Source of the DNA: Leclercia adecarboxylata
GTDB taxonomy: Bacteria > Pseudomonadota > Gammaproteobacteria > Enterobacterales > Enterobacteriaceae
Direction of reading: 5' to 3'
Length of the DNA: 64,000 bases
Assembly (NCBI GenBank): GCA_002360945.1
Contig: DERO01000036.1
Location: 117,335 to 181,334 of the forward strand
Part shown: one piece after another, positions 10,703 through 24,141 of the stretch
How the letters are laid out: every line of letters begins with the position of its first letter
How positions within the stretch are numbered: the first letter of the stretch is position 1
Position numbers and translations under genes: made by a program
The notes under the pieces: model-generated
What the model saw: the letters and a program-made list of their open reading frames with translations, nothing else
Told to the model about the DNA's origin: nothing
Databases searched by the model: none

Positions 10703-12640
10703 ATGGCAAACATCAACTTATCGTTAGAGGGCGTCTCAAGCCTCTCAGTTGACCGCGATTTCAGGCAGGACATCAACCTGCTGCGTGGAATAGCCATTCT
10801 TTCTGTTGTGTTCTATCACTTTACCGCCACTCTGCTGCCCGGCGGTTTCGCGGGCGTGGATGTGTTTTTTGTTATCTCCGGCTTCCTGATGACCAAAATC
10901 ATCGCCACGGGCCTGGAACGCAACCGCTTCAACCTTATTCAGTTTTATGCCGCGCGCTGCAAAAGAATAATTCCCGCCCTGCTGGCGATGTGTCTGTTTA
11001 TCGCCGTGGTGACCTTTTTCTGGCTACCGACTAATGAGTATAAAAAGCTCGGAAACTATATTGGCTACGCCGCCCTGTTTATTTCCAACCTGAAACTCAA
11101 CAAAGAGACCGGGGACTATTTTGCCCTCGACTCGCATGAGAACTGGTTTTTACATACCTGGTCTTTGTCCGTTGAATGGCAATTCTACCTGGTATTGCCT
11201 TTTATTATGATGGGCTTATATCCCCTCAGGAAACAGCTGAACACCGGGCTCTGCCTGCTGATCCTCACCGTCGCGTCCTTTATGGTGAGCATTACGCACA
11301 CTTCCATAAACGCAGCCACCAGTTTCTATCTGATGCCTTATCGCGCGTGGGAGATGCTGTGCGGCGGGCTGGTCTGGTATGCCGCGCAGCGTTTTGCCCT
11401 GCCATTAAAGCTGCGGCCGTTTACGGCAATCGCGGGTTACGCCCTGATCCTGGTCTCCTTGTTTTTCATCACCGCAGAGCGAGCCTGGCCCGGGCCACTG
11501 ACCTTACTGCCCGTCGCAGGCGCGATGCTGGTGATTTACAGCGACTACCAGCCGCTGGTGAGCCTTTTCGACCGCAACTTTCGCTGGGCAGGGCTGAGCT
11601 CGTATTCCGTCTACCTATGGCACTGGCCCATTGTGGTGTTTCTGATCTATTCCGGACGCCAGCATAACGGGCTGTGGGTGATGAGCGCGATTGCGCTCTC
11701 CTTTGCCGCCGGATGGCTCTCCTGGGTTTTGATCGAACAGCCCGGCAAAAACTACCTGAACCAGCGTTCAACCCGCGTATTCTGGCTTATCCTGTTTGCC
11801 TGCTTGGGGGCCGCCTGGCTGTTCAGCTATCTGGTAAAAAACAATATCGTTGTCAGCCAGCCCGATCCGTTGGTAAACAAAATCGCGCTGGAAGCCACCA
11901 ACAAAAACTATGCTGCTAACCCGAAAACGCACCTGAGCACTTACGGTACGGGTAAGCCTGTCGCCGTTATTATTGGCGACAGCCATGCAGAAGCCACCGC
12001 AACCGCCCTGGCAGAAGCCGCACAGGGAAAAGGCTCGGTTATCGGTATTACCTATTCTGGCTGCCCGACGCTGGCGACGGGTGAGCTGGGCGAGAACAAA
12101 GGATGTGGCGCATTCAATCGCTCTCTCCCGTCACGGCTGCAGGATTACCCGTCTGATGTGCCGGTGGTGATCGTGAACCGCCTGACGCATTATGCCGAAC
12201 AGCAACTGGTGACCTTCGACGGCAGGCAGCAAGACAAGGAGGCGTACCTGCAACAGTATGCCGATGCGATTGTCGGGATGGCGTGCACCCTGAATCGCAC
12301 GCATCCGGTCTGGCTGGTTAACCCGATCCCCGAAATGACAAAGAACGTTCCGCGCACGTTATCCCATCGGCTGATGACCGGCAGAGCCACCCGCGATTTA
12401 TCGGTTCCCCTGGCGGACTACGAGAAAAAGAACGCGGCCATTTTGCAGGCTCAGGCGCGGGCGGCAACACAGTGCGGCGTTCAGGTACTGGATCCCACCG
12501 CCTGGCTCTGTACCTCGGGTCGCTGTATGGGCAGTAAACATCTACAACCCTGGTACTTCGACGATAACCACCTCAGCGAAACCGGTAATAAAATACTGGT
12601 GCCGATGTTCCGCCAGGTTTTTAACCGTCTGCAGCATTAA
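10703..12640 (+). CDS. OafA/YrhL-type membrane acyltransferase with C-terminal SGNH domain
   Basis: A 645-residue two-part protein. Residues about 20-370 form an acyltransferase-3 domain with ten or so membrane segments; RDFRQDINLLRGIAILSVVFYH has the conserved R-x10-H pair (LRGIAIL...YHF), followed by FFVISGFLM and LHTWSLSVEWQFYLVLP. The C-terminal part (about 410-645) is a periplasmic SGNH hydrolase-like domain with GDSH near residue 425 and DDNHLS near 620 as the catalytic triad elements. Such fusions O-acetylate LPS O-antigen or other surface glycans. It stands alone between terminators, at the place where E. coli has dinD, so it is probably an acquired gene. The acceptor is unknown. Confidence 0.85.
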   Translation: MANINLSLEGVSSLSVDRDFRQDINLLRGIAILSVVFYHFTATLLPGGFAGVDVFFVISGFLMTKIIATGLERNRFNLIQFYAARCKRIIPALLAMCLFIAVVTFFWLPTNEYKKLGNYIGYAALFISNLKLNKETGDYFALDSHENWFLHTWSLSVEWQFYLVLPFIMMGLYPLRKQLNTGLCLLILTVASFMVSITHTSINAATSFYLMPYRAWEMLCGGLVWYAAQRFALPLKLRPFTAIAGYALILVSLFFITAERAWPGPLTLLPVAGAMLVIYSDYQPLVSLFDRNFRWAGLSSYSVYLWHWPIVVFLIYSGRQHNGLWVMSAIALSFAAGWLSWVLIEQPGKNYLNQRSTRVFWLILFACLGAAWLFSYLVKNNIVVSQPDPLVNKIALEATNKNYAANPKTHLSTYGTGKPVAVIIGDSHAEATATALAEAAQGKGSVIGITYSGCPTLATGELGENKGCGAFNRSLPSRLQDYPSDVPVVIVNRLTHYAEQQLVTFDGRQQDKEAYLQQYADAIVGMACTLNRTHPVWLVNPIPEMTKNVPRTLSHRLMTGRATRDLSVPLADYEKKNAAILQAQARAATQCGVQVLDPTAWLCTSGRCMGSKHLQPWYFDDNHLSETGNKILVPMFRQVFNRLQH

Positions 12641-12805
12641 TAGCCAAATAAATCTAATGCGATACCTGGATAAAAAACCCGACATCGCACTTATAACGCC
12701 AACTATCCATTAGTTAATCTAAGCCATAACTGCTCACACAAAAAAATCTAAATCGTGAGCCAGCCCACAAAACGTTACCCTGACCGTCTTAACGTTGGGG
12801 GTAAT

Positions 12806-15270
<2,465 letters not shown>

Positions 15271-15288
15271 TCACGAAGCGGCGACGTG

Positions 15289-15294
15289 TATAAT
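15289..15294 (+). promoter_or_regulatory. -10 element for gmk-rpoZ-spoT
   Basis: A perfect TATAAT lies 48 nt before the gmk ATG, but no good -35 box is found at 16-18 nt. The extended TGTATAAT context (TG just upstream) may compensate. Confidence 0.5.
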
Positions 15295-15323
15295 AAGCCC
15301 GTATGTAGGACTTTCTTCGCTAA

Positions 15324-15965
<642 letters not shown>

Positions 15966-16019
15966 ACCCACATTCAGTATCATGCCCAGTCATTTCTTCA
16001 TCTGTGGAGCATTTTAAGT

Positions 16020-16295
16020 ATGGCACGCGTAACTGTTCAGGACGCTGTAGAGAAAATTGGTAACCGTTTTGACCTGGTGCTGGTCGCCGCGCGTCGCGCT
16101 CGTCAGATGCAGTCAGGCGGTAAAGATCCACTGGTACCGGAAGAAAACGATAAAACTACCGTTATCGCATTGCGTGAAATCGAAGAAGGTCTGATCAACA
16201 ACCAGATCCTCGATGTTCGTGAACGCCAGGAGCAGCAAGAGCAGGAAGCCGCAGAACTGCAGGCCGTTACCGCCATTGCTGAAGGTCGTCGTTAA
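16020..16295 (+). CDS. rpoZ: RNA polymerase omega subunit
   Basis: A 91-residue protein beginning [20 protein letters not shown], essentially identical to E. coli omega. It aids beta-prime folding and forms part of ppGpp site 1. It lies 54 nt after gmk and directly before spoT, linking the ppGpp enzyme to its target. Confidence 0.98.
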   Translation: MARVTVQDAVEKIGNRFDLVLVAARRARQMQSGGKDPLVPEENDKTTVIALREIEEGLINNQILDVRERQEQQEQEAAELQAVTAIAEGRR

Positions 16296-16314
16296 TTAAA
16301 CCTGCGGGTCGCCC

Positions 16315-18429
16315 TTGTATCTGTTTGAAAGCCTGAATCAACTGATTCAAACCTACCTGCCGGTAGACCAGATTAAGCGTCTCCAGCAGGCGTATCTCGT
16401 TGCACGTGACGCTCACGAGGGCCAGACACGTTCAAGCGGTGAACCCTATATCACGCACCCGGTAGCGGTGGCCTGTATTCTGGCCGAGATGAAACTCGAC
16501 TACGAAACGCTGATGGCCGCCCTGCTGCATGACGTGATCGAAGACACCCCCGCCACCTACCAGGACATGGAACAGCTGTTTGGCAAAAGCGTTGCCGAGC
16601 TGGTGGAAGGGGTCTCTAAGCTTGATAAGCTGAATTTCCGCGATAAGAAAGAGGCGCAGGCCGAAAACTTCCGCAAAATGATCATGGCGATGGTGCAGGA
16701 TATCCGCGTCATTCTGATCAAACTCGCTGACCGTACCCACAATATGCGTACCCTGGGCTCGCTGCGCCCGGACAAGCGTCGTCGCATTGCCCGTGAAACC
16801 CTCGAAATCTACAGCCCGCTGGCGCACCGTTTAGGTATTCATCACATTAAAACCGAGCTGGAAGAGCTGGGTTTTGAAGCCTTGTACCCGAACCGCTTCC
16901 GGGTGATCAAAGAGGTGGTGAAAGCCGCGCGTGGTAACCGTAAAGAGATGATTCAGAAGATCCTCTCTGAAATCGAAGGGCGTTTGCAGGAAGCCGGTAT
17001 TCCCTGCCGCGTCAGCGGTCGCGAAAAGCATTTGTACTCTATCTACTGCAAAATGGTGCTTAAAGAGCAGCGTTTTCACTCGATCATGGATATTTACGCG
17101 TTTCGCGTAATCGTCCACGACGCCGACACCTGCTATCGCGTGCTCGGCCAGATGCACAGCCTGTATAAACCGCGTCCGGGTCGAATGAAAGACTATATCG
17201 CCATTCCCAAGGCGAACGGATATCAGTCTCTGCATACCTCGATGATTGGCCCGCACGGCGTGCCGGTTGAGGTGCAGATCCGTACCGAAGACATGGATCA
17301 GATGGCGGAGATGGGTGTTGCCGCGCATTGGGCCTATAAAGAGCGTGGCGGCGAAAGCAGCACCACCGCGCAGATCCGCGCCCAGCGCTGGATGCAGAGC
17401 CTGCTGGAGCTGCAACAGAGCGCCGGTAGCTCGTTTGAATTTATCGAGAGCGTTAAATCCGATCTCTTCCCGGATGAGATTTACGTTTTCACGCCAGAGG
17501 GGCGCATTGTCGAGCTGCCTGCTGGCGCAACCCCGGTCGACTTCGCGTACGCCGTGCATACCGATATCGGGCATGCCTGTGTTGGCGCGCGCGTCGATCG
17601 CCAGCCGTACCCGCTGTCACAGCCGTTGACCAGCGGCCAGACGGTGGAAATCATTACCGCACCTGGTGCCCGTCCGAACGCGGCATGGCTCAACTTCGTT
17701 GTGAGCTCGAAAGCCCGCGCCAAGATCCGCCAGCTGCTTAAGAACCTCAAACGCGACGACTCCGTCAGCCTGGGCCGCCGACTGCTCAACCATGCGTTGG
17801 GCGGCAGCCGTAAGCTGGCTGAGATCCCGAAAGAGAACGTGCAACGTGAAATCGAGCGCATGAAGCTCGCCACGCTTGACGATCTGCTGGCGGAAATCGG
17901 TCTCGGTAACGCGATGAGCGTGGTAGTGGCGAAGAACCTGCAGCAGGGCGAAACCTCTGTGCCGCAGCCGTCATCCACCAGCCACGGTCATCTGCCGATC
18001 AAAGGCGCCGACGGCGTGTTGATTACCTTTGCCAAGTGCTGCCGACCGATCCCGGGCGACCCGATTATTGCCCACGTCAGCCCTGGTAAGGGTCTGGTTA
18101 TCCATCACGAATCCTGCCGTAACATCCGTGGCTACCAGAAAGAGCCTGAGAAGTTTATGGCGGTTGAGTGGGATAAAGAGACCGAGCAGGAGTTCATCAC
18201 CGAAATCAAGGTGGACATGTTCAACCACCAGGGTGCGCTGGCGAACCTGACGGCGGCAATCAACACCGCCTCTTCCAACATTCATAGCCTGAATACGGAA
18301 GAGAAAGATGGCCGCGTATACAGCGCCTTTATTCGTCTGACCGCGCGGGACCGTGTGCATCTGGCGAACATCATGCGCAAAATCCGCGTTATGGCCGACG
18401 TGATTAAAGTCACCCGTAACCGAAACTAG
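16315..18429 (+). CDS. spoT: Bifunctional (p)ppGpp synthetase II / hydrolase
   Basis: Hydrolyses and weakly makes (p)ppGpp. It is 704 aa (E. coli 702). The start is TTG at 16315 giving MYLFESLNQLIQTYLP, the same unusual start codon as in E. coli. Domains in order: HD hydrolase (about 20-200, with HDVIEDTP and LADRTHNMRTLGSL), synthetase (about 230-350, RFHSIMDIYAFRVIV and NGYQSLHTSM), TGS (about 390-450), the helical/zinc-finger-like region with FAKCCRPIPGD, and a C-terminal ACT domain. The extra residues are in the variable AYKERGGESS loop and the linker before SHGHLPIKGAD. Confidence 0.98.
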   Translation: MYLFESLNQLIQTYLPVDQIKRLQQAYLVARDAHEGQTRSSGEPYITHPVAVACILAEMKLDYETLMAALLHDVIEDTPATYQDMEQLFGKSVAELVEGVSKLDKLNFRDKKEAQAENFRKMIMAMVQDIRVILIKLADRTHNMRTLGSLRPDKRRRIARETLEIYSPLAHRLGIHHIKTELEELGFEALYPNRFRVIKEVVKAARGNRKEMIQKILSEIEGRLQEAGIPCRVSGREKHLYSIYCKMVLKEQRFHSIMDIYAFRVIVHDADTCYRVLGQMHSLYKPRPGRMKDYIAIPKANGYQSLHTSMIGPHGVPVEVQIRTEDMDQMAEMGVAAHWAYKERGGESSTTAQIRAQRWMQSLLELQQSAGSSFEFIESVKSDLFPDEIYVFTPEGRIVELPAGATPVDFAYAVHTDIGHACVGARVDRQPYPLSQPLTSGQTVEIITAPGARPNAAWLNFVVSSKARAKIRQLLKNLKRDDSVSLGRRLLNHALGGSRKLAEIPKENVQREIERMKLATLDDLLAEIGLGNAMSVVVAKNLQQGETSVPQPSSTSHGHLPIKGADGVLITFAKCCRPIPGDPIIAHVSPGKGLVIHHESCRNIRGYQKEPEKFMAVEWDKETEQEFITEIKVDMFNHQGALANLTAAINTASSNIHSLNTEEKDGRVYSAFIRLTARDRVHLANIMRKIRVMADVIKVTRNRN

Positions 18430-18433
18430 CTTT

Positions 18434-19123
18434 ATGAATTCAACACGTTATGCACGTATCTGTGAGATGCTCGCCAGGCGTCAGCCCGATCTGACGGTCT
18501 GCATGGAGCAGGTGCATAAACCGCATAACGTGGCTGCTATCGTCCGTACCGCCGACGCCGTCGGCGTGCATGAAGTGCACGCCGTCTGGAAAGGTACGCG
18601 GATGCGTCCCATGGCCTCGGCTGCCGCAGGCAGCAACAGTTGGGTCCAGGTCAAAGCTCACGACAATATTGCCGACGCCATTTCGCACCTGAAAGGGCGC
18701 GGCATGCAGATTCTGGCGACCCACCTTTCCGACAAAGCCGTCGACTTCCGCGAGATCGATTACACCCGCCCGACCTGCATTCTGATGGGTCAGGAAAAAA
18801 CGGGGATCACCCAGGAAGCCTTAGATCTGGCGGATCGGGACATCATCATTCCGATGATCGGCATGGTGCAGTCCCTGAACGTCTCCGTGGCTTCCGCGCT
18901 TATTCTGTATGAAGCCCAGCGCCAGCGACAAAATGCCGGGATGTACAAACGCGAGAACAGCATGCTGCCGGAAGAAGAGCAGCAGCGTCTGCTGTTTGAA
19001 GGCGGTTATCCGGTGCTGGCCAACGTGGCGAAGCAGAAAAGATTACCCTACCCCCACGTGAATATGCAGGGCGAAATTGAAGCCGATGCGACGTGGTGGG
19101 CCACCATGCAAGCGGCGAAGTAA
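18434..19123 (+). CDS. trmH: tRNA (guanosine-18-2'-O)-methyltransferase
   Basis: A SPOUT-class methyltransferase of 229 aa that makes Gm18 in tRNAs. The knot motifs are visible: NVAAIVRTADAVGVHEVH, ILMGQEKTGI and SLNVSVASALILYEA. The ATG lies 4 nt after the spoT stop, and recG follows after 2 nt, so translation is probably coupled. Confidence 0.97.
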   Translation: MNSTRYARICEMLARRQPDLTVCMEQVHKPHNVAAIVRTADAVGVHEVHAVWKGTRMRPMASAAAGSNSWVQVKAHDNIADAISHLKGRGMQILATHLSDKAVDFREIDYTRPTCILMGQEKTGITQEALDLADRDIIIPMIGMVQSLNVSVASALILYEAQRQRQNAGMYKRENSMLPEEEQQRLLFEGGYPVLANVAKQKRLPYPHVNMQGEIEADATWWATMQAAK

Positions 19124-19125
19124 CC

Positions 19126-21204
19126 ATGCAAGGCCGCCTGCTGGATGCTGTGCCGCTCACTTCCCTGACGGGCGTTGGCGCGGCCCAGAGCAGCAAACTG
19201 GCAAAAATTGGCCTGCATACCGTGCAGGATCTCCTCCTGCACCTCCCCCTGCGTTACGAAGACCGCACCCAACTCTATCAGATTGGCGACCTGCTGCCGG
19301 GCATTTACGCCACGGTGGAAGGCGAAGTCCTGAACAGCAACATCACCTTCGGCGGTCGCCGGATGATGACCTGCCAGATCAGCGACGGCTCCGGCATCCT
19401 GACCATGCGCTTCTTTAACTTCAGCGCGGCGATGAAAAACAGCCTCGCCGCCGGGCGACGGGTGCTGGCCTACGGCGAAGCCAAACGCGGCAAATACGGC
19501 GCGGAGATGATCCACCCGGAATACCGCGTGCAGGGCGATCTCAGCACCCCGGAGATGCAGGAGACGCTGACCCCGGTCTACCCGACCACCGAAGGCATCA
19601 AGCAGGCGACGCTGCGCAAGCTGACCGATCAGGCGCTGGAGCTGCTCGATACCTGCGCCATTGCCGAACTGCTGCCGCCCGAGCTGGCGCAGGGGATGAT
19701 GAGTCTGCCGGAAGCGTTGCGCACCCTGCACCGCCCGCCGCCGACGCTGCAGCTCAGCGATTTAGAGAGCGGGCAACATCCGGCGCAGCGCCGTCTGATT
19801 CTGGAAGAGCTGCTGGCGCATAACCTGAGCATGCTGGCGCTGCGCGCCGGTGCCCAGCGTTTTCACGCCCTGCCGCTCCCGGCCCGTGACGAATTAAAAA
19901 ATAAGCTGCTGGCCTCGCTGCCGTTTAAACCCACCGGGGCGCAGGCCCGCGTGACCGCCGAGATCGAGCATGACCTGGCGCTGGACGTGCCGATGATGCG
20001 TCTGGTGCAGGGCGACGTCGGCTCCGGTAAAACGCTGGTGGCCGCGCTGGCCGCGCTGCGCGCCATTGCGCATGGCAGACAGGTCGCCCTGATGGCCCCG
20101 ACCGAACTGCTGGCCGAGCAGCACGCGAATAACTTCCGCAGCTGGTTTGCCCCGCTGGGGGTTGAGGTGGGCTGGCTGGCCGGGAAGCAAAAAGGCAAGG
20201 CGCGACAGGCGCAGCAGGACGCCATTGCCAGCGGTCAGGTGCAGATGATTGTCGGCACGCACGCCATCTTCCAGGAGCAGGTGCAGTTCCACGGCCTGGC
20301 GCTGGTGATCATTGATGAGCAACACCGTTTTGGCGTGCATCAGCGCCTGGCGCTGTGGGAAAAAGGACTCCAGCAGGGGTACCATCCGCACCAGCTGATC
20401 ATGACCGCAACGCCGATCCCGCGCACTCTGGCGATGACCGCCTATGCCGATCTCGATACCTCCACCATCGACGAACTGCCCCCGGGCCGTACGCCGGTGA
20501 CGACCGTGGCTATTCCGGACACGCGCCGCAACGACATCATCGATCGCGTGCGCAACGCCTGTCAGGAAGGGCGTCAGGCCTACTGGGTCTGTACCCTGAT
20601 TGAAGAGTCGGATCTGCTGGAAGCCCAGGCGGCGGAGGCCACCTGGCAAGAGTTAAAGCTGGCCCTGCCGGAGCTGAACGTCGGCCTGGTGCATGGCCGG
20701 ATGAAGCCTGCCGAGAAGCAGGCGGTGATGCAGGCCTTCAAGCAGGGCGATCTGCATCTGCTGATCGCCACTACGGTGATTGAAGTCGGGGTGGATGTGC
20801 CTAACGCCAGCCTGATGATCATCGAAAACCCGGAACGTCTGGGACTGGCGCAGCTCCACCAGCTGCGGGGTCGCGTCGGACGTGGCGCGGTGGCCTCGCA
20901 CTGCGTGTTGCTCTACAAAGCCCCGCTGTCGAAAACCGCCCAGAAGCGTCTGCAGGTGCTGCGCGACAGCAATGACGGCTTTGTGATTGCGCAACAGGAT
21001 CTGGAGATCCGCGGCCCGGGCGAACTGCTCGGTACCCGCCAGACCGGTAACGCCGAGTTTAAAGTGGCCGATTTACTGCGCGATCAGGGCATGATCCCCG
21101 AAGTTCAGCGTCTGGCACGCCATATTCATGAACGCTACCCCGACCAGGCGGCAGCGTTAATTGAGCGCTGGATGCCCGAGACCGAGCGTTACTCCAACGC
21201 CTGA
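19126..21204 (+). CDS. recG: ATP-dependent DNA helicase RecG
   Basis: Remodels stalled forks and Holliday junctions. It is 692 aa, one fewer than E. coli because of a deletion in the ACQEGRQAY loop. An N-terminal wedge/OB domain (about 1-250) is followed by the helicase core: GDVGSGKTLVA (Walker A), DEQHRFG (DExH-type Walker B), TATPIPRTLAM, and motif VI RGRVGRG. The C-terminal TRG region contains IRGPGELLGTRQTGN. The start at 19126 aligns with the E. coli start. Its stop is back-to-back with that of gltS. Confidence 0.97.
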   Translation: MQGRLLDAVPLTSLTGVGAAQSSKLAKIGLHTVQDLLLHLPLRYEDRTQLYQIGDLLPGIYATVEGEVLNSNITFGGRRMMTCQISDGSGILTMRFFNFSAAMKNSLAAGRRVLAYGEAKRGKYGAEMIHPEYRVQGDLSTPEMQETLTPVYPTTEGIKQATLRKLTDQALELLDTCAIAELLPPELAQGMMSLPEALRTLHRPPPTLQLSDLESGQHPAQRRLILEELLAHNLSMLALRAGAQRFHALPLPARDELKNKLLASLPFKPTGAQARVTAEIEHDLALDVPMMRLVQGDVGSGKTLVAALAALRAIAHGRQVALMAPTELLAEQHANNFRSWFAPLGVEVGWLAGKQKGKARQAQQDAIASGQVQMIVGTHAIFQEQVQFHGLALVIIDEQHRFGVHQRLALWEKGLQQGYHPHQLIMTATPIPRTLAMTAYADLDTSTIDELPPGRTPVTTVAIPDTRRNDIIDRVRNACQEGRQAYWVCTLIEESDLLEAQAAEATWQELKLALPELNVGLVHGRMKPAEKQAVMQAFKQGDLHLLIATTVIEVGVDVPNASLMIIENPERLGLAQLHQLRGRVGRGAVASHCVLLYKAPLSKTAQKRLQVLRDSNDGFVIAQQDLEIRGPGELLGTRQTGNAEFKVADLLRDQGMIPEVQRLARHIHERYPDQAAALIERWMPETERYSNA

Positions 21205-22407
21205 TCAGCCAAACATCGGCAGCATCAGATAGAGTTTGATCACCAGCGCGTTGACGATATCAATAAAGAACGCCCCCACCATCGGCACCACCAGAAACGC
21301 CATATGTGACGGACCGAAACGCTCGGTAATGGCCTGCATGTTGGCGATCGCCGTCGGCGTTGCCCCCAGACCAAAACCGCAATGCCCCGCCGCCAGTACC
21401 GCCGCATCATAGTTTTTGCCCATCATCCGCCAGGTCACGAACACCGCGTAGAACGCCATAAACAGGGTCTGCACGGCGAGAATGGCCAACATCGGCAGCG
21501 CCAGCGAGGCCAGTTCCCACAGCTTAAGACTCATCAGCGCCATCGCCAGGAACAGGGACAGGCAGACGTTGCCCAGCACCGATACCGCCCGCTCGAAGAC
21601 ACGATAAAAGCCCATCAGCGCCAGGCCGTTGCTGAGGATCACCCCTACGAACAGCACGCAGACAAAGGTTGGCAGCTCAAATGCGGACCCCGCCAGCAGT
21701 TGCGCAATCACCTTACCCACCGTCAGGCAGATGGCGATCAGCGCAATGGTTTCGATCAGCACCAGGGAACTGATAATGCGCCCGACGTCCGGCTTTTCGA
21801 ACGCCGACGGCACCGCTTCATCTTCCGGGCAACCGTTCGGGGTGGCGGAGTGTTTTACCAGATAGCGCGCCACCGGCCCGCCGATCAGGCCGCCCAGCAC
21901 CAGCCCAAAGGTGGCGCAGGCCATCGCCACTTCGGTGGCATTCTGGAAACCATAGCGCTCGATAAACAGCTTGCTCCACGCCGCCCCGGTGCCATGTCCG
22001 CCGGAGAGGGTAATGGAACCGGCCAGCAGGCCCATCAGCGGATCCAGCCCCAGCAGGGAGGCCATACCGATCCCGATGGCGTTCTGCATCACCAGCAGAC
22101 CGACCACCACAATCAGGAACACCCCCAGCACTTTACCGCCGGCCCGCAGGCTGGCCAGGTTGGCGTTCAGGCCGATGGTGGCGAAAAAGGCCAGCATCAG
22201 CGGGTCTTTTAACGACATATCAAAGTTGATTTCCCAGCCCATGCTTTTGTTCAGCACCAGCAGCGCAACGGCGGCCAGCAGTCCGCCCGCGACGGGTTCC
22301 GGGATGGTGTATTTTCTGAGAAGGGGGACACTGTGAACCAGTTTACGGCCAAGCAGTAAAACCAGCGTTGCCGCAACGAGGGTCGACAACGTATCGAGAT
22401 GAATCAT
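21205..22407 (-). CDS. gltS: Sodium/glutamate symporter
   Basis: An inner-membrane ESS-family Na+-dependent glutamate carrier of 400 aa (E. coli 401). The start at 22407 has AAGGAG nine nt upstream and gives MIHLDTLSTLVAATL; the longer open frame upstream is unconserved. Two inverted structural repeats carry the Gly/Ser-rich pore loops SGGHGTGAAW and GHCGFGLGATPTAIANM. It is convergent with recG with no gap between stops, and divergent from xanP. Confidence 0.96.
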   Translation of the reverse strand: MIHLDTLSTLVAATLVLLLGRKLVHSVPLLRKYTIPEPVAGGLLAAVALLVLNKSMGWEINFDMSLKDPLMLAFFATIGLNANLASLRAGGKVLGVFLIVVVGLLVMQNAIGIGMASLLGLDPLMGLLAGSITLSGGHGTGAAWSKLFIERYGFQNATEVAMACATFGLVLGGLIGGPVARYLVKHSATPNGCPEDEAVPSAFEKPDVGRIISSLVLIETIALIAICLTVGKVIAQLLAGSAFELPTFVCVLFVGVILSNGLALMGFYRVFERAVSVLGNVCLSLFLAMALMSLKLWELASLALPMLAILAVQTLFMAFYAVFVTWRMMGKNYDAAVLAAGHCGFGLGATPTAIANMQAITERFGPSHMAFLVVPMVGAFFIDIVNALVIKLYLMLPMFG

Positions 22408-22631
22408 AGCGAGCTCCTTATATGGCACGTACTCCATCAACATGCGCGTTTTCCTGAACCGTTTGCGCGACTTAAGCGCAATCGGGAGCAGGAGTGTAAT
22501 GAACTTTGCTCTGGCGTGACAGAAAAGCCGTATTAAGCGGAGGGTTTTCTCTGCGATTTTTGCGAGCAATCGTTTGCTTTTCTCATCCACTCGGCTAAAA
22601 TGCCCGCTTTTCTTCCTGGGGATCGCAGCAG

Positions 22632-24023
22632 ATGTCCGTTAACGCCGTAGAACAGCAAGATGCGCAACCGATTGCGCAGCCGCATAACAGTGAACTGATT
22701 TACCGTCTTGAAGATCGCCCCCCGCTGGCGCAGACCTTGTTCGCCGCCTGTCAGCACCTGCTGGCGATGTTCGTGGCGGTCATCACCCCGGCCCTGCTGA
22801 TCTGCCAGGCGCTCGGCTTACCGGCGCAGGACACCCAGCACATCATCAGCATGTCGCTGTTTGCCTCGGGCGTGGCCTCCATCATTCAGATTAAAGCCTG
22901 GGGTCCGGTGGGCTCCGGTCTGCTGTCGATTCAGGGCACCAGCTTTAACTTCGTGGCCCCGCTGATCATGGGCGGTACGGCGCTGAAAACCGGCGGCGCG
23001 GATGTGCCAACGATGATGGCGGCGCTGTTCGGTACCCTGATGCTGGCCAGCTGCACCGAGATGGTTATCTCCCGCGTGCTGCACCTGGCGCGCCGCATTA
23101 TTACTCCGCTGGTCTCCGGCGTGGTGGTGATGATTATCGGCCTGTCGCTGATCCAGGTGGGTCTGACCTCCATCGGCGGCGGTTACGCTGCAATGGCCGA
23201 CCACACCTTCGGTGCCCCGAAAAACCTGCTGCTGGCGGGCGTGGTGCTGGCGATCATTATTCTGCTCAACCGTCAGCGTAACCCGTACCTGCGCGTCGCC
23301 TCGCTGGTGATCGCCATGGCGGCAGGCTACCTGGCCGCCTGGGCGATGGACATGCTGCCGCAAAACACTGCCCCGACCGACAGCCCGCTGATCGTGGTCC
23401 CGACCCCGCTCTACTACGGCCTGGGCATCGACTGGAATCTGCTTCTGCCGCTGATGCTGGTGTTTATGATCACCTCCCTGGAAACCATCGGGGATATCAC
23501 CGCGACCTCTGACGTCTCTGAGCAGCCGGTTTCTGGCCCGCTGTACATGAAGCGTCTGAAGGGCGGCGTACTGGCCAACGGCCTGAACTCATTTGTCTCC
23601 GGCGTGTTCAACACCTTCCCGAACTCCTGCTTCGGCCAGAACAACGGCGTGATCCAGCTGACCGGCGTGGCCAGCCGCTACGTGGGCTTTGTGGTGGCGC
23701 TGATGCTGATCGTGCTGGGTCTGTTCCCGGCGGTCAGTGGCTTTGTGCAGCACATTCCTGAGCCGGTACTGGGTGGCGCAACGCTGGTGATGTTCGGCAC
23801 TATCGCGGCATCGGGCGTGCGTATCGTCTCCCGCGAGCCGCTGAACCGCCGCGCCATCATGATCATCGCCCTGTCGCTGGCGGTCGGTCTGGGTGTGTCT
23901 CAGCAGCCGCTGATCCTGCAGTTTGCTCCGGACTGGGTGAAAAACCTGCTCTCTTCCGGCATCGCCGCTGGCGGGATCACCGCTATCGTCCTGAACCTGA
24001 TTTTCCCGCCAGAAAAGAACTAA
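22632..24023 (+). CDS. xanP: Xanthine permease
   Basis: A nucleobase-ascorbate (NAT/NCS2) proton symporter for xanthine, 463 aa as in E. coli XanP (YicE). The NAT signature region [20 protein letters not shown] and the motif around [15 protein letters not shown] (substrate site) are intact. It has about 14 membrane segments. It is divergent from gltS; a hairpin without a T tail follows. Confidence 0.96.
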   Translation: MSVNAVEQQDAQPIAQPHNSELIYRLEDRPPLAQTLFAACQHLLAMFVAVITPALLICQALGLPAQDTQHIISMSLFASGVASIIQIKAWGPVGSGLLSIQGTSFNFVAPLIMGGTALKTGGADVPTMMAALFGTLMLASCTEMVISRVLHLARRIITPLVSGVVVMIIGLSLIQVGLTSIGGGYAAMADHTFGAPKNLLLAGVVLAIIILLNRQRNPYLRVASLVIAMAAGYLAAWAMDMLPQNTAPTDSPLIVVPTPLYYGLGIDWNLLLPLMLVFMITSLETIGDITATSDVSEQPVSGPLYMKRLKGGVLANGLNSFVSGVFNTFPNSCFGQNNGVIQLTGVASRYVGFVVALMLIVLGLFPAVSGFVQHIPEPVLGGATLVMFGTIAASGVRIVSREPLNRRAIMIIALSLAVGLGVSQQPLILQFAPDWVKNLLSSGIAAGGITAIVLNLIFPPEKN

Positions 24024-24031
24024 TCTCTTTC

Positions 24032-24055
24032 ACGGCAGCAGGCAACTGCTGCCGT
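24032..24055 (+). terminator. Hairpin after xanP
   Basis: ACGGCAGCA and TGCTGCCGT pair around GGCAAC (extended by an inner G-C pair). The T tract is absent, so termination strength is uncertain. Confidence 0.45.
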
Positions 24056-24141
24056 AACCCAGAATTCCGCCCTTCCCGCCTTGAGCATTACGTATAAATC
24101 GTGCATAACTCCTTTATGTGCGTTTTACGTGATGGAAGACC

